From a virus, in the IMG/VR virus record IMGVR_UViG_3300032288_001948, positions 1-62,377 of that record: 62,377 nt of DNA. The stretch is one strand, 5' to 3'. Position numbers and translations under genes: made by a program. Shown here piece by piece: positions 57,790-62,377 of this stretch (the first letter of the stretch is position 1; every line of letters begins with the position of its first letter). A model generated the notes under the pieces. The model had not been told where the DNA came from and did no database searches. It saw only the letters and a program-made list of their open reading frames with translations.

Positions 57790-57949
57790 GATGCGGGCCT
57801 TTGAAATGGCGTTGCAGTTCTTTCGGCATGGTCTTGAGCAGCGATTCGCCGACACCCATCTCCATGATTGCCATTAACTGCGCCAACTCATATGCAGTTA
57901 TGCTGCTTTGCGGATCAAACGCGTGAATCGGTTCTTCATCATAGATCAT
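57779..57949 (-). CDS. 56-residue hypothetical protein between two nucleases
   Basis: A small gene from ATG 57,949 (overlapping the exonuclease stop as ATGA) to 57,779. Product: MIYDEEPIHAFDPQSSITAY, then ELAQLMAIMEMGVGESLLKT and a basic end PKELQRHFKGPHREA. It fills the gap between the DnaQ-like and Cas4-like genes exactly. Mostly helical; role unknown. Confidence 0.65.
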   Translation of the reverse strand: MIYDEEPIHAFDPQSSITAYELAQLMAIMEMGVGESLLKTMPKELQRHFKGPHREA

Positions 57950-58479
57950 AGCTTCAACCCCAAAAATTTAACGATCTGCTGCATGTGCTGTGCCTGAACG
58001 GTTGCGTCGTTCAACGCTTGGTGCAGGGTACCAAGTTCTGGGCGGTCGATATTCGGCGCCAGATTCTTGAGCGTGCGATAACAGCGATCATTATAAAACG
58101 CCCACGGGCAATCGAGGCCGACCTTGTTGTAGGCGTTGCGCAGAATCACATTGTCGAACGTGGCTCCATTGCCCCACACTGGTACCGGGCCGTCTCCGAT
58201 CCACATGGCCAAGCCTTCAAGGGCGGTGGGCAGATCAACAAAGTCGCTGGCAAGCAGCGCTTTTCTTGCGGTGTCGCGCTCCTTATCCATCCACCAGAGG
58301 ACGGTGCCGGGATCGATTTTAAGTCCGAATGCGACAGCGCTATCGAGGGAAACGCCAACATAAAAAGCGTCATCGATGCCACTGCCCATAGGGTCGAACT
58401 TAACAGCACCAATAGATACAATCGCAGCTTCATTTCCGGTTCCCATTGTTTCAAGGTCAACCATTACATGCGTAGTCAT
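57946..58479 (-). CDS. DnaQ-like 3'-5' exonuclease (DEDDh)
   Basis: A 177-residue product. HVMVDLETMGTGNEAAIVSI (D8, E10), VPVWGNGATFDNVILRNAY (second motif D), and LGTLHQALNDATVQAQHM (H-x4-D). The length and GNGATFD form match the Rv2179c/DnaQ-like single-domain exonucleases common in phages. It could proofread or trim RNA or DNA. TAATG overlap with the previous gene. Confidence 0.85.
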   Translation of the reverse strand: MTTHVMVDLETMGTGNEAAIVSIGAVKFDPMGSGIDDAFYVGVSLDSAVAFGLKIDPGTVLWWMDKERDTARKALLASDFVDLPTALEGLAMWIGDGPVPVWGNGATFDNVILRNAYNKVGLDCPWAFYNDRCYRTLKNLAPNIDRPELGTLHQALNDATVQAQHMQQIVKFLGLKL

Positions 58480-58742
58480 TAGTGTACTCCGTGCTGCGGT
58501 TCGTCGGAGATCGTGAGATATTGGTGCATCGCATCAAAGAACATGCTGATGTATTCCGGCTTATCGGCTTGTAACTCTAGATAGCGGCGAGAAGCTGTGA
58601 GTGCCAACAGTACTGCGAGATTCGGCCGACCAGAACACAACTCACCGATCTTAGCGGCAAGTTCATCGGCTTCAGCTGAATGCTTCGCTACAACCTCCGC
58701 CAGTTTCTTAGCGAACTCACGATCAGACATGTCATCGGTCAT
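58479..58742 (-). CDS. Hypothetical helical protein
   Basis: An 87-residue product from ATG 58,742, overlapping the previous stop as ATGA. REFAKKLAEVVAKHSAEADE, LAAKIGELCSGRPNLAVLLA, then ELQADKPEYISMFFDAMHQY. All-helical, acidic; no family recognised. Confidence 0.6.
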   Translation of the reverse strand: MTDDMSDREFAKKLAEVVAKHSAEADELAAKIGELCSGRPNLAVLLALTASRRYLELQADKPEYISMFFDAMHQYLTISDEPQHGVH

Positions 58743-59014
58743 TTCATACTCCCATCTTTGTTGCGTTTGAACGAACGGTTTTCACTCGGACTGACAGCAC
58801 GCGCATTCTTGATTGTGTTCGATCCACCTTTGGACAGCGGCTTCTTGTGGTCGAGGTCTTGACCGGACTTAACCATGCCCAGCTTCAACGCTTTACGGCG
58901 CAGCTTGTGGCGCTTGGCGCTACCCGATTCAGAACCTGTTCCCTGTTCGCCGCGATCCTTGGCGGTCTTGGCTTCTTGTTTATAATCACGCACGTATCCG
59001 GGGGAGCTAGGCAT
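58739..59014 (-). CDS. Small HNH-fold protein
   Basis: A 91-residue basic product; ATG 59,014 with AGAGGACG upstream, in the last codons of the preceding gene. SAKRHKLRRKALKLGMVKSG, then QDLDHKKPLSKGGSNTIKNA and SPSENRSFKRNKDGSM. D-H, the K-G-G-S-N-x-x-x-N block and the late N-R-S-F form a minimal HNH nuclease as found in many phages near DNA polymerase. Could act in replication, packaging or homing. Confidence 0.75.
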   Translation of the reverse strand: MPSSPGYVRDYKQEAKTAKDRGEQGTGSESGSAKRHKLRRKALKLGMVKSGQDLDHKKPLSKGGSNTIKNARAVSPSENRSFKRNKDGSMK

Positions 59015-59198
59015 CGTCGTCGTCCTCTGATTCAACCTTCTCAAGTACATACCCAAGTCGCTTAAATCGCTCCTTGTCGTATGGCTCGGTAAACTCAGAA
59101 TACTCTCCTTTTAGGGTGATTTCACCTTTCTCCTTGTCGATCCGCATGACCTTGTATCGACGGTCGGTCTTGACGTTTTTGAAGTACAGTTCAGTCAT
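59007..59198 (-). CDS. Small acidic-tailed hypothetical protein
   Basis: A 63-residue product overlapping the DNA polymerase stop. LYFKNVKTDRRYKVMRIDKE, then KGEITLKGEYSEFTEPYDKE and KRLGYVLEKVESEDDDDA. It looks like a small SH3-type barrel with an acidic tail. Such proteins often follow phage polymerase genes. Function unknown. Confidence 0.6.
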   Translation of the reverse strand: MTELYFKNVKTDRRYKVMRIDKEKGEITLKGEYSEFTEPYDKERFKRLGYVLEKVESEDDDDA

Positions 59199-61083
59199 AT
59201 TTCCAATCCTCTAATTGACCCCACGACGGACCAGCTTTGCAGTCCCACGGCAACGGTATCGGCGGGGTAAAATCCCACGCTTGCTGGTACGGCAGATTGT
59301 CCAGCTGGTCTTTGACGGCACGCGCTGCCCGTTTGACGTTGACATCCGGCACATAAAGATAGATGCCGTCGTGCAAGTCCCACGCGAAGTACGCGCCCAG
59401 CTCAATCAGCAATGGCTTCAAGACCTGAAGCGCCAGATATTTCTGATCGGCGCCGGTGCCCTGAATCCTGTAGTTGATCGAGGTGGACCCCATTGACCAG
59501 CCACGTTCTTTCCAATCCCCGGTGACCTGCACCCGGCGACCGGCGAATGTTTCGACGTAGCCTGTCTTTTTGGTGAGGCTGATCTGGCGTTCCCAGTACA
59601 GCGGCACTTTCGCGTAGGCCGTCAAATACGTCCTGCGGATCAGATTGGCTTCGTCTATATTCATCGGCAGCCCGTACTGCACACGAGCAACTGTTCGAAG
59701 TTTAGGAGCAGACGTTCGATATTGCAAGCTGAGATTCGCAACTTTACCTAGCTGTCTACGATCTTTCGCCTTGGGGTGCTTATCTTTAATATCCTGTAAC
59801 ATCTTCTCGTATGTGATGTTGGCGATCGCGGCGCCCATGTACGAATGCGCGTCCTCGCCCGGCCCACACAGATTCAGCATGACTGGATCGCCGGAGGCTA
59901 TGGCCATCCAACGAAATTCTTGACCGCTCGCATCAAACTCCATGAGTGTGTATCCCGGCGGAGGGGTGATGATCCCACGAAATTCTGCGCCACGTTTCTC
60001 CTGATGAATCGCAAAACCGGTTTGCCTTTCATCTTTATTTCGACCCTGCTTGGACGCGTAAGTGAGCCGCCCGGAGTAGGTGCCGAATACGATCGCTTGA
60101 GGGTGGGTGCGGCCGTCTTGGTTATAATCCACGGACGCCAATGGCGCTTCTGCGAACTTGGTTCGATTGTTGAGCGCTTCGCGATAAGCCCGAAGTTCCT
60201 TTGCGCGCTCGTCGATGAACGACAATTCATGTAGCGTTTCCTTGTCGGTTGCCCGGCTTACCTTGCCGGTTTTCTTGCCCGTATTTTCTTTCTGGACTGG
60301 CAGTCCCCACTCATCAAACAGCAAAACCGCCAGCTTTGTGGGTGAGCGGATCACCTGCTCGGTCACCCCATGAGGTGCGAGTAATTCGAGCTTATTAGCC
60401 CCCACCATCGTCAGGTTGGCCGCCAGTTCCCTCGTCGCCAGCGTGTCCACGACCATGCCCCGGACGTTCGCCAGCGCCACGACCGGCAGACTTTCTGCTT
60501 CGATCAGCGCCGCACGCAGCTGAGAGGGGCATAGTAGATGATAGAACTGCTTGGCCAGAATCAGCGTGAAGATCGTATCCCGTACGTTATATTTGTGCAG
60601 CTTGGCCCGCGCCTCGGGAGATTCGTCGTGAAAGTCCACGCCTTCCTCATACCCGGCATACCGCGGCATGTACTCGGCAACGGCCGTCTTGAGGCTATAG
60701 GACTTCTTCTTTGATCGATCCGTCTCGTACTCCGGCTCGATGGTCAGGTGCCGCCACAGCAACATGCCGTCGAGCCACTTGGCCCGCATCACCAAATCCT
60801 CCAGTCCGTACGCCACAAGCCAGCCGATATCGAACACCGTGTTCCAGCCCACGATGGTCTGGTCATTATAGATCGCCGACTCCAAGAACTCCTGCATCAT
60901 GTCTGCCGTGGGGTTCAGGCCGCCGGCGATCGGAACGATCTGCTTGCCCTGTTTCTGCACCACGGCGAGGCTGGTGGCCCACGCTCTTTCCTGCTGAACA
61001 CGCCATGGTTGAAGGGCGTATTCGTGTAACGCCCCCGACGTTTCGAAGTCGAAGGCGATGAACTTGTCATCGTCCCAGATCAT
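59191..61083 (-). CDS. DNA polymerase, family A
   Basis: A 630-residue product. 3'-5' exonuclease: FIAFDFETSG (D12, E14), VGWNTVFDIGWLVAYG, and YNVRDTIFTLILAKQF as third motif. Polymerase: motif A LMEFDASGQEFRWMA, motif B RRQLGKVANLSLQYRTSA, motif C AWDLHDGIYLYVPDV. The usual HDE of motif C is HDG here. No 5' nuclease domain. The start at 61,083 overlaps the previous stop as TAATG, with GGAGAGAA in the codons of the previous gene's LGEK tail. Replicates the phage genome. Confidence 0.92.
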   Translation of the reverse strand: MIWDDDKFIAFDFETSGALHEYALQPWRVQQERAWATSLAVVQKQGKQIVPIAGGLNPTADMMQEFLESAIYNDQTIVGWNTVFDIGWLVAYGLEDLVMRAKWLDGMLLWRHLTIEPEYETDRSKKKSYSLKTAVAEYMPRYAGYEEGVDFHDESPEARAKLHKYNVRDTIFTLILAKQFYHLLCPSQLRAALIEAESLPVVALANVRGMVVDTLATRELAANLTMVGANKLELLAPHGVTEQVIRSPTKLAVLLFDEWGLPVQKENTGKKTGKVSRATDKETLHELSFIDERAKELRAYREALNNRTKFAEAPLASVDYNQDGRTHPQAIVFGTYSGRLTYASKQGRNKDERQTGFAIHQEKRGAEFRGIITPPPGYTLMEFDASGQEFRWMAIASGDPVMLNLCGPGEDAHSYMGAAIANITYEKMLQDIKDKHPKAKDRRQLGKVANLSLQYRTSAPKLRTVARVQYGLPMNIDEANLIRRTYLTAYAKVPLYWERQISLTKKTGYVETFAGRRVQVTGDWKERGWSMGSTSINYRIQGTGADQKYLALQVLKPLLIELGAYFAWDLHDGIYLYVPDVNVKRAARAVKDQLDNLPYQQAWDFTPPIPLPWDCKAGPSWGQLEDWKYD

Positions 61084-61295
61084 TATTTCTCTCCCAGTGC
61101 GGCGCCAATTATGTCCACCATCTGCTTGATAAGCTGCTGCTGATAGCCTTCCGCCGCCGTTTCAGGAATGAACCCATCGGAACCGGCATAGACCTCGTAG
61201 GCTTCACGCAGCGCCGCTTCAAGTTCCGCGATGCGGGCGTCCTTTTTCATTAGCTGGCCGTTGATGGAAAGCGGGTGAACATAATCGTCAGTCAT
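61083..61295 (-). CDS. LGEK-tail coiled-coil family protein
   Basis: A 70-residue product from ATG 61,295 (ATGA overlap). Head MTDDYVHPLSINGQLM, the family block ARIAELEAALREAYEV, a segment TAAEGYQQQLIKQMV and the tail GAALGEK. The tail codons contain the ribosome-binding site of the DNA polymerase gene. Function unknown. Confidence 0.75.
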   Translation of the reverse strand: MTDDYVHPLSINGQLMKKDARIAELEAALREAYEVYAGSDGFIPETAAEGYQQQLIKQMVDIIGAALGEK

Positions 61296-61477
61296 CCCTT
61301 CTCTCCCAGATAAGCGGCGCGGGCGGCGTTAGTAATTTCTTCAATGGTTAAGCGACCAGCGCACTTATCCTCTAAAATATCCTTCAATGCATTAGCCATA
61401 ACCCAACTGACATTTGAGATATGAACTTCGCGTTCGCCGTCGTATTTGGTTTCAACCAATTCGTATCGCTCAGTCAT
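61292..61477 (-). CDS. LGEK-tail family protein without coiled coil
   Basis: A 61-residue product; ATG 61,477, with GGAGAAGA encoded by the end of the preceding gene. Unique body (VETKYDGEREVHISNVSWVM, then KDILEDKCAGRLTIEEI) and the family tail NAARAAYLGEKG. The tail is fused to a body unlike the other members, which shows the tail behaves as a module. Function unknown. Confidence 0.75.
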   Translation of the reverse strand: MTERYELVETKYDGEREVHISNVSWVMANALKDILEDKCAGRLTIEEITNAARAAYLGEKG

Positions 61478-61973
61478 TCTTCTTCTCCAAAGCGGCGCGG
61501 GCGGCGCGGAGGTCGGCTTCTTTTACAAAGACTGTTATATACTCAGCAACATTTACTGGGTCTTTTGGGTAGCTCACAAATGGCTTCATTGCTGACCGCA
61601 GGTTCAAGAATTTGGTTTCATAGTCGAACAGCCTTTCATTCAACTCCGCGATGCGGGCGCGGTAATATTCAATATCCCGCATCATTACCTCATCATTACT
61701 TTCGTGATACGTTGCGTCATATTCCAACTCCGCAATCCGTCTCGCCTGCGCCTCTAATGCGTCGGCGGCTTCTCCGGCGTCATTGTCGCCGTGGTATCTT
61801 TGAAGAAGACGCAGGCGTGAGGACAGTTCTGTCATGTCCAGCGAACTGTCAGGCTTTACTTGACGGTTGGCCTTCGCCTTCTGGACCTCTTGGACATACT
61901 GTTCACTCTTGTCATATTCTTCCCGCGTCACCAATGACCCGTCGCGTATCCTTATAGTAGGCTCGTCACTCAT
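61470..61973 (-). CDS. LGEK-type coiled-coil family protein, long form
   Basis: A 167-residue product; ATG 61,973 overlaps the previous stop as ATGA and has GGAGAGAAGG upstream. MSDEPTIRIRDGSLVTREEY, QVKPDSSLDMTELSSRLRLL, GEAADALEAQARRIAELEYD, YYRARIAELNERLFDYETKF and the tail DLRAARAALEKKND. It combines blocks seen singly in the paralogues at 185-472, 61,083-61,295 and 61,970-62,221. Function unknown. Confidence 0.75.
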   Translation of the reverse strand: MSDEPTIRIRDGSLVTREEYDKSEQYVQEVQKAKANRQVKPDSSLDMTELSSRLRLLQRYHGDNDAGEAADALEAQARRIAELEYDATYHESNDEVMMRDIEYYRARIAELNERLFDYETKFLNLRSAMKPFVSYPKDPVNVAEYITVFVKEADLRAARAALEKKND

Positions 61974-62221
61974 TCCTTCTCTCCCAGATAAGCGGCGCGG
62001 GCGGCGCGGACAGGTGCCATGTCCATGTCGTATCGCTTCTGCATGGCGGGATGGACATTGCCGTAGCGGTTGTCCAATTCCTCCTCCAAATCGTCCGCAC
62101 ATTCTTTTAGAAGCGCCATCAATTCCTCAATCGCGTCGGCGGCTTCATCGCATGTGTCCGCACCAGCCATGTCGCTGCGAAGCAATTCCACCAAGTCGGT
62201 AAGTCGGTTACTATCACTCAT
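61970..62221 (-). CDS. LGEK-tail coiled-coil family protein
   Basis: An 83-residue product; ATG 62,221 overlaps the stop of the junction gene, with GGAGAGAAGG upstream. SNRLTDLVELLRSDMAGADT, then CDEAADAIEELMALLKECAD and MDMAPVRAARAAYLGEKE. EAADA-x-E recurs in the neighbour at 61,470. Tail codons carry the ribosome-binding site of that neighbour. Function unknown. Confidence 0.75.
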   Translation of the reverse strand: MSDSNRLTDLVELLRSDMAGADTCDEAADAIEELMALLKECADDLEEELDNRYGNVHPAMQKRYDMDMAPVRAARAAYLGEKE

Positions 62222-62377
62222 CCCTTCTCTCCCCTATAAGCGGCGCGGGCCAGTAACACGGCTTCCTCATGTCCATCGCGGCAGTAAATGACCTTCTTCC
62301 CCGGTTGACCAATTCGTAGCAGCGCGGCTTCAAGTTCCGCGATGCGGGCGCGTAGCGCTAGCGTTTCATCGGCGCGG
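62218..62377 (-). CDS. Junction-spanning small coiled-coil protein, C-terminal part
   Basis: Continuation of the gene that starts at 188. In the linear window this end shows its last 53 codons, 41 of which repeat bases 1-123. It ends ARAAYRGEKG at 62,218. The overlap with the next start is ATGA. Confidence 0.8.
   Translation of the reverse strand, partial: RADETLALRARIAELEAALLRIGQPGKKVIYCRDGHEEAVLLARAAYRGEKG
62255..62377. repeat. Terminal overlap, right copy
   Basis: Exact duplicate of bases 1-123; see the left copy. Removing one copy gives the unit genome. The repeat lies inside the coding region of the junction-spanning small gene. Confidence 0.95.

Noticed and set aside
1-62377. Temperate lifestyle genes, tRNAs, DNA methylases
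   Set aside because: No integrase, excisionase, lysogeny repressor, partition genes, tRNA-like cloverleaf or methyltransferase motifs were seen on either strand.

Overview
The window is an essentially complete genome of a lytic tailed phage with a short-tail (podovirus-like) gene set. The first 123 bases recur exactly as the last 123 bases, and one small gene reads through the join, so the molecule closes into a circle (or is circularly permuted) of about 62,254 bp. I see no integrase, repressor, tRNA, CRISPR array or phage RNA polymerase, so transcription presumably depends on the host enzyme. A lipoprotein/membrane spanin pair and a peptidoglycan peptidase point to a Gram-negative host. The GC-rich coding style fits a proteobacterium, perhaps an alphaproteobacterium, but the host cannot be fixed from the sequence.

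Layout: two opposed transcription units diverge from about 12.4-12.75 kb and converge at 49,562-49,565. The leftward (early/replication) unit runs 12.4 kb to 1, crosses the join and continues from 62.2 kb to 49.6 kb. Its first part (12.4-1.1 kb) holds many small genes of unknown role, a MoxR-type AAA ATPase with a HExxH/VWA partner, small DNA-binding proteins and a DnaA domain IV-like protein. Its second part (62.2-49.6 kb) holds a family A DNA polymerase, DnaQ-like exonuclease, Cas4/RecB-like nuclease, VRR-NUC-like nuclease, SNF2-type helicase, SSB-like protein and a primase-helicase. The rightward (late) unit (12.7-49.6 kb) runs in order: small terminase candidate, large terminase, portal, scaffold, N4-gp56-like capsid protein, adaptor, a 2044-residue polyvalent virion protein, fibre and repeat-rich tail proteins, lysis cassette, and further tail proteins.

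The most unusual features follow. (1) Nine copies of a 21-bp palindrome, TTTGTTAGA-N3-TCTAACAAA, punctuate the left 4.9-12.5 kb. (2) A gene-poor AT-rich stretch at 10.8-11.8 kb carries three iterons at exact 25-bp spacing and a 31-bp inverted repeat, making it a replication-origin candidate. (3) A run of mosaic paralogous coiled-coil proteins around the genome join has conserved C-termini whose codons contain the ribosome-binding site of the next gene. (4) An HNH endonuclease gene ends with a synonymously different copy of the C-terminus of the adaptor gene in front of it. (5) A conserved-looking 55-residue gene is embedded out of frame in the linker of the 2044-residue protein. (6) A G-x-F-x-L-T-G repeat of about 21 residues is shared by three tail proteins, with 21 copies in one of them. 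Homing-type endonucleases (two AP2/HNH-like, one other HNH, one antisense GIY-YIG) are scattered through the genome.
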